A stretch of 32,384 nt of DNA from Pinguiococcus pyrenoidosus (lineage: Eukaryota; Sar; Pinguiophyceae; Pinguiochrysidales; Pinguiochrysidaceae). Position numbers and translations under genes: made by a program. The notes below the pieces were generated by a model, which did no database searches, was not told where the DNA came from, and saw nothing but the letters and a program-made list of their open reading frames with translations. How positions within the stretch are numbered: the stretch's first letter is position 1; every line of letters starts with the position of its first letter. Where the stretch lies: NCBI GenBank assembly GCA_019677205.1, contig JAAMXY010000318.1, forward strand, positions 1-32,384, written 5' to 3'. Positions 11,301 to 24,194 of the stretch are shown here, in pieces.

Positions 11301-14300
11301 CTTCTTGCCCTGATTCCGGACGTGGAGACGAGAATGGCGGTCGCGGCGCGCATAAGCGGCCCACCCCCAGGGTTTGCCTCGGGATCGGCTCCGGCGCCGC
11401 TTGTCCACCTTGATGAGCAGCGTTTCGGCGTGGACCCGTTCTACGTTCGACGTGGGCCGCTTCCCGCGCCGGCGGAGTCCCGATTCTCCTTCCTCGCGCC
11501 AACTACTGCAACGAACCTCGCGCGGGTGCTGCGTGCGCTTCAGCTGAAGCGACCGATTCTTCTCGAAGGCAGTCCGGGCGCCGGCAAGAGCAGCCTCGTC
11601 GAGGCCTTGTCGGGCTTGTGCGGCTTCCCGCTTGTTCGCATTCAGTTGAGCGAACAGACGGACATCTCGGATTTGATGGGCTCCGACATGCCAGTGGCCT
11701 CGGCCGGGGACGGAGCGGACGACGGCGACGCTCGCTTCGCCTGGGTCGACGGATCGTTCCTCCGCGCGGTCAAGAGTGGAGCATGGGTGCTTCTCGACGA
11801 GTTGAATCTCGCGTCGCAGAGCGTGCTGGAAGGACTGAACGCCGTCCTCGATCACCGGGGGGAGGTCTTCATCCCAGAGCTTTCCTTGCGATTCCAGTGT
11901 CCCGAGTCCTTTCGCGTGTTCGGCGCCCAGAACCCTCTGGCCCAAGGGGGCGGCAGAAAAGGCCTGCCTCGGTCCTTCCTCAACAGATTCACCAAGGTCG
12001 CCGTAGATGCACTGCAGCCTGCCGACATGTCCATCATCCTGAGCAGGCAGTTCCCGCAGCTGGAAGCCCTCCACCTTCCGGTGATGCTCGAGTACAACTC
12101 GGAGATCTCGATCGCGTGCGAGCGGGGCGATCTGGGCCTTCAGGGCGGGCCTTGGGAGTTCAACCTCCGCGACCTTTTCCGGTGGTGCGAGATTGTTGAA
12201 GAAGGCGGGGAAAGATCTCTCCGCAGGTTGCTCAAGGGCGCCAAAATGCTGTACGTGGAGCGATTCCGGACGCACGCGGACCGCGAGAGGGCCATGGAGA
12301 TGCTTGACAAATCGATCTCGCGGCATGGCGGCCCTGAGAAGCTTGGGCAACTGCAGGCGCCATCGGGAACGGTCGATTGGCTGCACGGAGCACAGTACCT
12401 TGCAGTGGGGACCGACATCCTTCGGTGCAACGTTCCCATGTCCTTGTCCTTGTCGCGAGACGAACGTCCGTTGCGGCTTGAGAGCTTGTGCCCAGCGCAG
12501 GACGTGCCGCGGCAGGCTCGATCGTCCTTGGTGGGCCTCGCTGCGACAGTGCAGAGGGCGTGGCCCACACTCCTCGTGGGCAGCAGCGGCGTAGGAAAGA
12601 GCCGATTGATAAAGCGGTTGGCGTCTTCCTTGAACGCCGACTTGGTCGAGGTGCCGGTCACTCCTGGCACAGACGTGGCCGAGTTGGTTGGCACGTTCGA
12701 GCAGGTGGACGCGTTCGGTCAAGCACAATCAGCGGCTGCCGCGTTGGAAGCGTCTGTGCTACGAGCAATGCAGGCGCTGCTTCTCGCCGAGGGTGCTTGG
12801 AACCCCAATCGGGGCCACGAATGCGCCAAGCTCCTGCGGCTGGTGCACGTGCTTCGAGGCGTTGCGCGCGAGGAAGAGCGCTTGCGCGGAGGTCCCCAGG
12901 AGACGGTGGAAGAGGTTGTGCGTGGCGAATCTGAGAAGGCCAGATTCCTCGGGGTCTACCTCATGTCGCAGACGGATTCCTCAGCGGCTGAGCGGATGCT
13001 CCGCGACGGCAGCGTGCGGCAGAAGACCATCGAGCTCGCCACCTTCGTCCGGCAGCTGACCTCAGAGCTTCCGGAGTATGCGCAAGCTGCCTGTCACGAG
13101 GCATGCGGGAAGCTGCTCATCGGCCAGGCGGGCGACGCCATCAGCAACCGGGATCAGCGTCGCGGCAGCCTCGGCAACTTTCAGTGGATCGATGGGGCCG
13201 TCGTTCGAGCCATGGAGGAAGGAAAGTGGATGGTGCTGGAGAACGCCAACTACTGCTCAGCTTCGGTGTTGGATCGCCTGAATGGTCTGCTCGAGTCGGG
13301 GGGCCGCTTGTTCCTCGAGGAAAGGGGTGCGCAGGGGGACACGGAGGTCCGGCAGGTCCGCGTGCATCCGGATTTCCGCATCTTCCTGTCGATGGATTCG
13401 GAGTTCGGAGAGGTCTCTCGGGCAATGCGGAACCGCTGCGTTGAAATCTGCCTCCCAGATTGGACACATGTTGAAGTGGCCTCTGATCTGTGGAGCCCTC
13501 TGACGGTCGGACAGGTGAACCACGACCTTGGGAGGGTGATGCAGAACGACTCTGGCCACGTCGCTCTCACGGCAGCAGTGCTCCTCGTCATTGCCCATAG
13601 AACGCTGAATTCCCCAAGCAACGCCACGGATCCGTACCCAGCAGCGTGCCTCGAACGTGCCAAAGCTTCTACCGCGCAGGGTATCGCGGGTGGCGCGGAT
13701 CTGGATTCTGCCATACTGGCGGCATTGCAGCTGAACTACGGCCTGGCGGCGTCCGCTCTTGAAGAGGCCCTTGCGCACCTGAACCTTGGAGGAGTCGCGT
13801 CCATCGTCCAGAGCAATCCCCTTTGGCACCGGACCGGTCCCACAGATCTGAATCACGTCCTTGGCTGCTTGGCCTCGGTCGGGGGAAATGCAGCTTGCGT
13901 CACGCTCGTGGATGCATTCCTTGGAAACGAGCTGCCCGAGAGCAAGAGCAAGAGCAAGAGCAAGACGCTTGGCGAATGCCTCGGCGACACGCTGCCGGAG
14001 GAGTATGCGCAGCTGATATTCAAACTGACTTTCTCGCAGGTGGCCTTCTCCAAGGATCTCGTCGAGGATGGCATCTGGGGTGTCCAAGCGTTGCAGCAGA
14101 CAGAGACCTTCGCATCCACCAGCTTCGGCCCGGTTTGTGGCGACACCGAGGTCAACCTTGTCGCCTTCCTAGAGATGCTCCGGCGCACCCGGCCACAGGA
14201 CCTGGACGCGGCCATTTCGCGGGCGCCCAGCAGCTTCGCGAGCAGTCCACGGCACGTGGCATGTCTGAAGGCGTGCCTGGAAGCAGCGCAGCGCTTGAGA

Positions 14301-17300
14301 AGTCACCCGGCTTGGGTGGCCTGCGTTTCACCGCAGAGAGACCAGCTTGTCCAGAAGCTTGCGACCGAACCGACGGAGCAGAATGCCCGTACGCGCGCGC
14401 TCCTCCTGTCTCTGCCTTTTGACCTCAAATGTGCGGGTGCGCTGCAAGGAACGATTCTGAGCCTCTCCGCAGATCCTCAAAGCCGACTCGGCGGGTCAGG
14501 TATTCAGAGCCTTCTTCGTTCGTGGTCGGCGTTCTGCGCGTTGGTTTTCCCGACTCTAGAGCTCCGTTGTCGATCGCGACTCACTCAGCTGGCCACCGAA
14601 GCCTGTGCGGCTGATGGATCTTTCTCCGTTGCCTCTTCTGCGGATGCGGGGAAGAGGGGGCCGAACGTGATGATGCTCTCGTGCGCATTGAATGCCTCGG
14701 ACGGCTCATGCGGAGATGTGCGGGCGTATGGTGCGGCGCGAAGGGGAGTCCTCGCCAACGTGGTGCCGCATCTCTGGGAGCTCCTGGCAGGCATTCACGA
14801 GTATGTGGACGCTTGGACCGCGGCACTCAGCTTCGCGGCGGGTGAAACCTTGGGTGGCGAGGCTGTGTCCTCCTGCTCAGAAGCTCTTCTCGCGTTTTTG
14901 GACGCGGCTGATAGCTTTGCGCAGGCCCTGTCCGCTTTCCCTGCTGCCGCTGCCATGCCGGTCGCGGACTTCTTTGTGGCATGGACACCGTTGCAGCTGT
15001 CTTGGTCCAGGCTGGCCGAGCTGAGCGACGCCCTTGATGTTCCGCTGGCGGAAGAGCCGGCACGACTTTGCCGACGTGGTTTTGAGAGGCTTTCTGCTCA
15101 CCTCGAGGATTCCGTCGGATCCACGGGTGTGAGCAAGGCAGGACGACTGCAGCCTGGTGGCCGCCTTTGGCACTTGATGCCTTCGCCGTGGGTTCCCAAG
15201 AGCATCCGTGCTTGGGGTCTGCTCACGCGATGGAGGTCAAATCTTGCCTTCCCACGTCGGTCGCCCGAGGAAGTACGAGGGATTCTTGGCAGGTGTGAGG
15301 GTTGCTTTCGACGGGAGATGGCAGCGTACTTGGAGCAGCCTTTCCTCGTCATCAACCAACAAGATCGGGCTGCGCATCTGTCGGCGATCTGCACGGTCAT
15401 GTGGGCCAGTAGCGCCGAACCAAGTGCATCGGAGAGCTCGATCATGGCTGGACGCGTCAGAGAGGAACTGCTTCAGAATCAGGCGAAGGTTCTGCAAGCC
15501 CTCGAGCGGAGCGTGAACGAAGAGTGCGCCCGAGTTCACCACGACTGGATCCGGAGCCTCGTCGATGTGTCGATACCGGAGATCGATGGAGCTGATGAGG
15601 ACGCAGGCGTGTCTGAGGATGAGGATGAGGTGCTCTCTCGGCTGCCCCGGCGATTTCATTCGCGTCTCTCCAGCACGGGGGAAGCAAACGAAGCAAATGC
15701 ATTCCCTCTCGAGTCCCTTTCGATGCTACGAGGGTCGGGATTGCTAACCTGGTGGATCCAGAGAGAGGCCATAGGCCTATTCTGCGGCTTGCGCAGGCTC
15801 CTCTTCCTTGCAACCGAGCAGGACTTCGATCTCACGACGGGCCTTGCGGCTGCATTGCACGATCGCGTCGCCGCTTTCGTCGACAGCTGTCTTCACGTCG
15901 CTCTTGCAAGAGATGTGTCCGTGTTCAGCCTGCGGTCTTGGAAGGTCTCGCAGTGGATCCTGGGCAAGTTCAAGGCCTCCTCGTCGGCGGATCGTGACGA
16001 GGTTGCTCTTCTTGTGCGGAGTCTGAGCAGTCATATCCCGTATCTTACGGAGTCGCTGGGAGACTTCATCACGGATGGCTTCGTTTCCGCATCCGTATCA
16101 TCTACGATAGATCAGCAGGAGGGCTTTCGGCTTCACACGCCAAGAAGGCTGGTCGCGTGCCTGAATGCGTCTCGTGAAGCGCTGGTGGGAAGCAGCGCCT
16201 TTGGGATCACGCCGCTTCCGCAAGTGGAGAAAGGAGGGATGCTGGAGAATGATGTTCCGAGGGTTTGCGATGCTCATCTGACGTCGCAGCTCCTCCACGA
16301 GGGAGTCCGCCTTATGGCTCGCCTTCCGGTCGCCGACAGCACGGTCAAGGCATCCTCTTCAGAGGTCTTCGTCTTCCTCGCCGTTGCCAGCGACATGCTG
16401 CGTGGCACGCTCTTGGCGCTCGCCACTGCCGCAGGAGGCACCAACAGAGCTGCGATGCGTGCAGTGGACGCGCTCTCGGCGATGATGCGAAGCGACAATT
16501 CCCCGACGGAGCAGCTTGCATGGCTGGAGGCGGCGCTGGCAGAGGCCGTCAGCTTTCTGCGCGATTTTCGGGAGGATCGGGCGGCGTGGGCCGGGCTTTC
16601 AGACGCGCGAGACCGGGGCCTTGGAGAGTTGACCCTGCTTATGGAGGCGCTGCTGCAGCATGCGAGGGACTCGCCATCCAGCGAATGGGGCCATGCGCAG
16701 AGATGTGTGGTGCAAGCGATCGCCGGAGGCTTTCTTCTTCTGCAGACTTGCATTGCGGCACCTCTGCTGGTGCCAGTCTTACCCATTGATCCTGGCGCGG
16801 TGGACGGAGTGGAGAAAGATCGGCGATTGCGAGATTTCCGCGTGAGCCTTGTCCGATGCAACGTGTTCAGGTGGACTGCTGCCCTGGACGACACTGCGCT
16901 TCCACAAGAGGCTGCACCGGCACCGCAAGAAGCCCAAGAGCTCCCGGAGGTCTTCGCGAAGGCTGTTGCACTCGCGGAGGAGACGGAGGCCTTCCAAGGG
17001 AGAACCACCTCGCGGCCCTCCGATGCGCCCGACTACTCAAGTCTGTGTTCGGAGCTCAAGGTCTGGGCGAAAGGCCTCGGATGTCCACGAAACCTGTTGA
17101 GGCTGCCTTGCGTCGCAGCGTGGGCGGAGTCGTCGAAGAATGGCGTCGACTTCGTGTCTCAAAAGACGTGGGAAGCGAATGCGAGGTTGTTTTGCCGGCG
17201 ACTGGAAACAAGGTTTGAGCCGGCCTACGACGACATCACCGCACCCGTGAAGGCGAACGTGCAGTGTGCAATCATAGCGCTGAGGTGCCTGTCCGGCGCG

Positions 17301-20300
17301 ATTTCCGGGCTACCGCCTCGTCCTTCCGACAGCCATGCCGCAGGGCCTGCAGCTCGGGAAACCCAGCTACGTTCTCTGCTCGAATGCCTCCTGCTCAGTC
17401 CGTCTGACATGGCAGCTTCCATGCTCGGGGCGCAGTCTGGTGGCGACTGGGTGGAGCCGCTTCTCAGCAAGCCGAGCCTGGAAGCCCTGCGGCTGCTGTT
17501 CCGCTCGCGGTATTCGGAAAGATTCACCACGGGCCAGATCGACTCGATGTTCTCTCGAGTACAGCTGTATTGCTTTCAAGTCGCGCTGCTACGCTGTGAG
17601 TGGGCCGTCTGCAGCCTTCGCTCGAGCGGTGCGTCCTTGACCAACGGGCTGGCCCCGGCTGAGGCGCTGGACTCGAGGCTTAGCAACGTCGTGGTGATTT
17701 GCAGAAGGATCCTTTCTGCAGTTCACGCCTGCTGGGCACAGGCCGAGAAGCGAGCGGCCGAGGAGGCGAGGCGCAAGGAAGCGCTATTCGAAGTTCAAGA
17801 GCACCAAGCCGAGGCTTCCGAGACGAACCTTTCGGATGACGAGCTTGTCAGGCGGTACTTTGAGAACCATGCGGCGGCCTTTGAAGATATTCTGCATCGC
17901 CAGCGTGACATCGAGGAAGGCCACGTTGAGGACGTGCAGGAAAGCCGGACCTTGGGTAGCACGCAGGACGCGGGGGCTGACGACGAGGAGGCCTGGGAGA
18001 TTGCCTTCAGTCCCGAGCTGATTTCGTTTTTCGCCTCGAGCTACTCGAGGCTCTTCACGACCTTGTGCTTTGATGGCAAGCTTTCCGACAACCCGCTCCT
18101 GAGTGCTGCAAGTCGGTTGCGCCGGGCTACGAACGAGCTTCGCGCAGTCCTGCAGGACGCTTACGATGTTGGCGATGGCTCGAGATCCCCGTTCGCTGGT
18201 CGGGCCCTGGACGCGTGGACGGGCATGGCTGGCATGGAAGCGATGCTGGATGCTGCGTCGCGCATGGCGGGACTTCAGCTAGGGTTCAGAAGCTCCGAAA
18301 AGTTGGGCAAACCAAGGAAGACTGGAGGCGCAGGCGCAAGTCCCATGGCATTCGCGTTCCGCACGGGCGAGCACTTGTCTGGGGCGTGCACGACCTCAAC
18401 GATGGGGACTTCCAGCGGGGCATCTCCATCAGACTTTCTGAGAGACGCTCAGCCAGCGGAGATCGCCGCACTTGACGCACCCTGTGTCCAAGTGATGCGC
18501 AAGGCCCAGGAGCTTCTGGCGCTTGCGCCCGGGAACGCACTACTTATTGCGATTGTTGAGCTCTGCTCGCGACTGCGTCGCCTCGAGGCTCACCGATCGC
18601 TTGCGGCGGCCATGACCGGCGCGGAGTTGCTGCTACAGAAGGCCGAGGAATGGAACGAGCAGAGCGCGGTGAAGGGCGGCTCCACGACAGTCCAAGGCGA
18701 AGGAGGCCTGGAGTCCGCGGCCAGCAAGTATGGCTTCGACCGAGCGGGGCTTCCCCTGAGGCAGCTGGTGGCAAGATGGAGGCGGATGGAGCTTGAAAGC
18801 TGGAAGAATCTGCTTGACATCCGGGAGCGCGGCCTCGCCTGTGAAGCTCACCGATTCTGGTTTGGACTTGTGCGCATTGTGGACAGCCTGACGGCGGAGA
18901 AGCAGGCCCCGATGCAGGGACAACAGTCGAGCTGGCGTTCCGTCTCGAGGACGCCCGAATGGGTGTATGCGGACATGAAGCTTGTGAAGCAGGAGGGCCT
19001 ACTGCAGCAGAAGGGGACCCCAAGTACGCAGGCGGAGCAGATTCGAGAGATTCTTGCCCTTGCAGAAGAGTTCCTATCGTCGTGCACGCTGGGCCAGTTT
19101 GCGTCGCGCCTGCACATTGTGCACAGCCTCGCAGCCGAGCTCTACGCGTATCAGCTCGTTGACGCGGAGCCGCACCCAGATGTGCTGAAGCTCGCTTGCG
19201 CGATTTTTAGCCTGTGGAGGTACTACACACAGTTTGTCGCGGACATCGAGCAGGCCGTGACCAGTTTGAGGAAGCCCATCGAGGAGAAGATGCACGACGA
19301 GGCGAAGCTGGCCACCTGGGATGAGCAGCGTCACTACATCCTTCGCGACCAGTCGCAGCGCTCGCACCGAAAGCTTGCTCGGCTCATGCGCGAGCATGAG
19401 AGCAACCTTCAAGGGCATGCCAGCCTTGTGATCGCCAAGGCGCTGACGGAAGGCGTCCTCCTGGGAGACGTCAGCCTATCGGCCGAAGCAAACGCGCAGG
19501 CCGCACGCTCCGTCCCGTCTCCGGTCTCGACGTTTTGCCACATTCCTCGCGTCGGGGAAAGCGTCGACCCAGAGGCTGCAGGCTCCAGGAATGCAAGGTT
19601 CGCGTCAAGTCGACCGTGGGAAGAGCAGGCCTTTTGGGCCGCCTGCCTTACCTCCCAAGCAAAGGCGGCGGTGAAGCCGCGCGTCTCTTTGGAAGCTCCC
19701 TTAGGGCGCATGGGGCAGTTTCCGAACTTGGAACGGTGCCACGAGATGTCTCGCAGGTCCTCGTCGCTGCTGTCCATCCGCGAGGACCAAGGCGGGGATG
19801 CTCCCGGGATGCGCTTGGGCACGCAGCTTGCAAACGAGTTGGAAGACGCGTGCTGCTCTGTCTTTGAGAGGATGCTGTCGTTGCGAAAGCCGAAAGTCCC
19901 GAAGGCTTCAAAGCGCCTGGCCCTCAAGGATCTGATGAAGTACCTGCAGAGCAACGGGTTCTCTCGCTTCGGACCGCCCGCGGAGAACGGGCTTCGGAAG
20001 AACGTCATGGATTTTCAGGAGATCTTGAGCATGGACGCGGCCTGCCCCAGAGCCGCGGGCTTGTCTGCCGGCATCGCTCTCGGGCTTGATCGCCACGAAG
20101 TGAAGCTAGTGTCGCACCTTGTTCGCTGCACCGTTGGAGAAAAAGCCGGAGCGGTGATTCACAAGGCTGAGGCATACTTCTTTCGAACTTTGGCCGAGGT
20201 GCAGCAGCTGCAGGACGAAGGGAAGAATGCTGTCGCACCGGAGCTGAGCAGGTCCGAGAAGGACGGCCTCATTGCCATCAGCACGCACGTCTTTTCGGCA

Positions 20301-20793
20301 CAGGTTCGCGGCCGCGCGATCCTCCGCGCCGCATTTGAGGAGGCGCAGTGCGCGATTCGGATTCGCGACGGAGCACAGCAGCTGCTCCTGCAGCTTGAGG
20401 AGATGTCAAAGGCCGATGCACCATGTCGTGCCGCCCTTGAAGACCAAGCAGCTGCTGTGGCATTTGTGCTGAATCAGGTTTTGGAGGAAGTTCGCTACTG
20501 CTTCGGGACGATGCACGCGTTGGAGTTGGTCACAGGTGCACCAGCTTTCGCTCGCCTTTTCGGCGGCGCCGTGGACGCCCTTTCGGAAGCACGCGATCTC
20601 ACGCGGGAGTCTCCGGCGGCCTCAAGCACGGGCAAGCGCCGGCATTTCGTGGCAGCGCACAAGGCCGCGGATGCAATCCTGCGGGGACTGAGTGACGCTG
20701 CTGAAGAAGCGATCCTACCAGCCGACGTTCTAAGCCATCTGGAGCGCAAGGTAGACGAGGCAAGAGCTCATCTGAATGATGATCCTGCTGCTG

Positions 20794-20824
<31 letters not shown>

Positions 20825-23800
20825 CGCTGCCGCCGAGAGTGTGATACGGTCTCCACCCCGAGCTGAGAAGCGGGCCGTTGTCCAATTGGGTAGGGCTCTT
20901 CAAAGCTTGGAGGATGCCTTCACTGCCTCGATGCTGTCGATACAGCGCTTCGCAATGTTTGCCAAGGCTTCAGATCTACGGTTGAGCTCAGAGGCCACAG
21001 GAGATGAAGCCGAGGACGATGACTTGGAAGCATGCAAGACGCAAGAGTTGCAGTTCGCGGGACTGTACAGCCTTCGCGTATCGGAGGTTCTGGAGCTGTG
21101 GGAGAACGTGTTCAAAGAGGTGCCAGCACGCGATTGGAATCCGGAGGAGGCTGGTCTCCTCCGAGACATCCTGTCCGGGTGCCTGCCCCTTGTGCAGAAC
21201 ATCTGTGCCACTTGCATCGCTCACGCGGTCGATGCGACTGCGGCTGCCAAAGGTCTGGGCAAGTTTGGATACGTCGTTGCACGCATCGCACGGGTGGTTC
21301 TCTCGAGAGGGTTCTGCACCCCGCCGGAACGAGAGGAAGACGAAGGCGAGGAGGCTGACGGCGATGACATAGGGAACATGACGTTCGAGGACGACGTGGA
21401 GGGGACTGGGATGGGTGAAGGAGAAGGCACCAAGGACGTCAGCGATCAGATCGAGGACGAGGAGCAGCTTCTCGGGCTTCAGGGCGAGAAGACGGACAAG
21501 GCTGACGACGATGCTGCTGCCGAGGACGAGAAGCAGAATGATCCGCTGGACAAGGAGAACGCACAGAGCGGCGTCGAAATGGAAAACGACTTTGAGGGAG
21601 ACCTCTTCGACATGGAGAAGGAGGCGATGGAGGAGGACGAGGAGGCCGATGATGACGACGAAGACGGGGTGGAAGAGCTGGACCGCGAAATGGGAGAAGC
21701 ACCCGATGCGGAAATCGTCGACGAGAAGATGTGGAACGACGAGGAAGATGAGCAGGAAGACAAGAGCAACGAGCAGGAAGAGAAGTTCGAAGACGGCCCG
21801 GGGATTGGTGGCGAGGCACTTGAGAACGAGACTGCTACGAAGGACGATGACAAGCCTGAGAACACGGACAGCGCTGCCCAGGATGCGAAGGATGATCCGG
21901 ACGAGACCAAGGCGGCATCAAAGGCCGGAGACAATGCGGAGAACGAGGATGAAGACGAAGATGCGATCAATGAGGACTACGAAGAAGAAGACAGGAAGGG
22001 CGCGCCGGTACGAGATGAAGACGACGTGGGGGAAGGAGACGATGCCGATGATCAACAGGAAATGGACGTGGAGGACGTCGAGGCCGACGATGATCTGCCA
22101 GAAGAGCCTCACGCAATCGACGAGACAGGAATGGACGTGGAAGACGAAGGAAACGAGGCGGATGGGATGGAGTTCGAGAACCTGGATGCCAATGACGCCA
22201 GCGAGGATGGCGCAGACGAGATGGACGAGGCCTCCTTGGACGATCTGGCAACACAAGACGTCGATGATGTGGATGCAAGGCAAGAGCAAGGAGACGACGG
22301 CCTGCCGGAGCCTGAGCTTGCAGAGGAAGATGTGGATGAGACGCCATCAGACGTGGATGCGGAGCCGGGAGAGGACGACCACCAGAACCCGAGCTTTGGC
22401 AATGCAGACGGCTCGGGATCGAATGTCCTTAGCGGAGAGCAGGCTAACGAGGCGGGGGCTCAGAACGAAGAAGGCGCGGAAGCGGAAGATCGTGACAAGA
22501 CGAACGCCGATGATCAAGATGGCGGGGAGCCCGAAGACGGCGCACCACAAGCCAGCGACGACCTGGACGACGGCGGAGCTTCTGCTCCTCGTGCCAATGA
22601 GACGTCCCTCTCGAACCACGAGAAGGACGTCGAGTCCTCCATGCCGACCACGGGCACCGATCCCAATCCATTTCGCAATCCCGGCGACTCCTTGCAGCAC
22701 TGGCAGCGTGAACTAGAGATGATCAACAGGAAGCTTGACCAAGAACCAGATAGACATGCCACCGAGGAGAGCTTTGACGCGCAAGCAGACCGCGAAGCGG
22801 CGTCCGCTCCGCACGAGTTCACAGCCAGCGGAGAGAAGGCAAGCGCCCAAGTGCTTGACGTGATGGACGAGACCGCTGCCGACGAGGACAATGCAGTCCC
22901 GGAAATCGGAGACGAGAAGGACGAGCGAAACAAAGCCGCGTCGGAGCAGCTTGCGCAGGCCGAGGCCAAGGAGGAAAGACGATCGGGCGCGGCGAGCTCG
23001 GACTCGGCTCCCCAAGAGGCGGAGCAAGCTGTCATGGAGGACGTCGAGGACCTGGAGGACCAGCAGCCGTCGATGGAGGCGTCCGTCGACAATCCGAGCA
23101 TCGCCAATTCCACCCTGCCCGAAGAGCCGATGGAGGAAGTGGAAGAGCATCGCGCTGTCGCGGAGGATGGACCTGGCGTGGAAGATTCCGTGTCAGGCGA
23201 GGGGCCCGGCGGCAACGACGAGGATGCGAAGCAGGGGGACGACGAGCAAAGCGCGTTCCTCGAGTACTTGGCCGCTCTGTGCGAGCAGTGGAGAACCCGC
23301 GGCTCCGACTTGAGCAGGACGGAGGCCATAAAGATCTGGACGGGGCTCCGACGGAAGACGCAACCGCTGTCCAGCCGTCTGTGTGAGCAACTGCGCTTGA
23401 TCCTGCAACCGATGCTGGCCACGCGGCTGGCCGGGGGCTTCCGCACGGGAAAGCGGCTGGATATGCGAGCGGTGATCACATACGTTGCGTCCGGCTTCCG
23501 CAGGGACCGGATCTGGATGCGCCGGTCCAAGCCGGCCAAGCGGGCTTACCAAGTGGCGGTGGCCATCGACAACAGCGCCTCGATGCGCGACTCGGGTGCT
23601 GGAGCTGGCGCGCTGGCAGCGCTTGCCACTTTGGTCAACGCTTTCCATCAGTTGGAGATTGGGCAGATTGCGGTTGCGTCCTTCGGCGCCGACTTCAAGG
23701 TGTTGCACTCGCTTGACGAGGCATGGTCTGATGACGCCGGCATCCGCATTGTCGAGACCTTCTCCTTCACGAGCCCCGTCTCCGGATATGTCGATGCGGT

Positions 23801-24194
23801 GGAGGGCGTGCTCGACATCTTCGACTCCTCCAAGCTGTCGAGTCGTCGGCTCAACCTCGCCGGAGACGTGACGCCCCCGGTGCAGCAGCTGGCATTCTTC
23901 ATCTCCGACGGCAGGCTCGATCAGAACAGCCGCGTCGAGCTGCAGAGGCTGTCGCAGAGGGCCACGACGGCGGAGGTCCTGCTTGTGGCGATCATCATCG
24001 ACAAGGAAGGCAAGGACTCGTTGCTCAACACGCAGGAAGTGAGCTTCGTGGGCGGGCAAGTGCGGATGAAGCCATACATGGAGGACTATCCCTTTGCCAA
24101 CTACTTTCGCATCGCAGACGTCACCCGGCTGCCGGAGACGCTCACCGACGCGCTAAGGCAGTGGTTTGAAGTGCTCCAGCGGCAATCGCAGTAG
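5394..24194 (+). CDS. MDN1: Midasin, six-AAA dynein-like ATPase of pre-60S ribosome maturation (five exons)
   Basis: Exons: 5394-5603, about 5689-6489, 6595-6837, 6916-8427 and 8652-24194 (TAG). All introns are phase 0, giving about 6,100 residues; human midasin is about 5,600 and yeast Rea1 about 4,900. The start is the first in-frame ATG, and exon 1 matches the midasin N terminus (LLDEACTDAV). Walker A motifs lie near residues 307 (GPSGSGKT), 701 (GPTGCGKT), 1178 (GPTSVGKT), 1504 (GDTGCGKT), 1895 (GSPGAGKS) and 2232 (GSSGVGKS). AAA2-5 carry LDE Walker B motifs; AAA1 has IED and AAA6 has LEN, the degenerate positions of the family. AAA2 has the long helical insert after its GGYRPLD motif. 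Residues about 2,450-5,150 form the linker, about 5,150-5,790 an Asp/Glu-rich tail, and the last 215 a MIDAS domain with the DxSxS motif (DNSAS, near 5895) and ISDG. By family knowledge it remodels pre-60S particles in nucleolus and nucleoplasm, pulling Ytm1 and Rsa4 through the MIDAS domain. Identification is very secure; only the first acceptor is uncertain. Confidence 0.97.
5604..5688 (+). other. Midasin intron 1 (acceptor uncertain)
   Basis: The donor AAG|GTACTT at 5604 is phase 0. The next coding frame requires an AG followed by a position in frame with 5689. AG sites ending at 5649, 5679 and 5688 all satisfy this. A branch-like CTTAAT at 5653-5658 favours 5679 or 5688, giving a 76- or 85-nt intron and changing the protein by three residues. 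Confidence 0.65.
6490..6594 (+). other. Midasin intron 2
   Basis: This 105-nt phase-0 intron runs from CAG|GTGAGG to CTAG|GTGGAT. Removing it joins the AAA1 sequence LDDQ to VDAKSLIG, matching the midasin family pattern at this site. The intron stays open in frame until the TAG that forms its own acceptor. Confidence 0.92.
6838..6915 (+). other. Midasin intron 3, stopless and a multiple of three
   Basis: A 78-nt segment begins GTAAGG, is pyrimidine-rich near its end and closes with TTGATCAG. It contains no in-frame stop, so the reading frame stays open whether or not it is spliced. Removal joins FATRT to VAETG and removes 26 residues unlike any midasin sequence I recall at this position. I infer a genuine intron from the strong donor and pyrimidine tract. 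Confidence 0.75.
8428..8651 (+). other. Midasin intron 4
   Basis: This 224-nt phase-0 intron runs from CAG|GTGCGT to ACGTAG|CGC. It has a CTAAC branch-point-like motif at 8628-8632, 20 nt before the acceptor. Removing it joins the AAA2 Walker B segment INLASSDTLQ to RLSGLLEG, as expected for midasin, and switches the genomic frame. Confidence 0.95.
13939..13966 (+). repeat. Short Ser-Lys hexanucleotide repeat in midasin
   Basis: About four copies of AGCAAG encode alternating Ser-Lys residues in the linker just after AAA6. This is a small in-frame microsatellite, probably in a flexible loop. Confidence 0.85.
20784..20835 (+). repeat. GCT/CTG trinucleotide tract coding poly-Ala in midasin
   Basis: A near-perfect GCT run with GCC interruptions at its 3' end encodes an alanine-rich stretch broken by one Pro, near residue 4970 in the distal linker. 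It stays in frame and looks like a recent replication-slippage expansion within a loop. Confidence 0.9.
21331..23240 (+). other. Asp/Glu-rich region of midasin
   Basis: About 640 residues dominated by Asp and Glu, with Ala, Met, Gln and Asn, separate the linker from the MIDAS domain. A long acidic segment at this place is a family hallmark; in Rea1 it forms the flexible tether that lets the MIDAS domain swing back to the AAA ring. Its biased composition keeps other frames open for hundreds of bases, which are shadows. Confidence 0.93.

Noticed and set aside
11256-12728. 490-codon open frame on the minus strand inside midasin
   Set aside because: It is antisense to the highly conserved AAA4-AAA6 region; high-GC codon usage keeps the complement open and no domain is visible.
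21415-22716. 433-codon Arg/Thr/Met-rich plus-strand frame, plus several antisense frames
   Set aside because: These are shadows of the GAN/GAC-rich acidic tail of midasin; composition is forced by the real frame.
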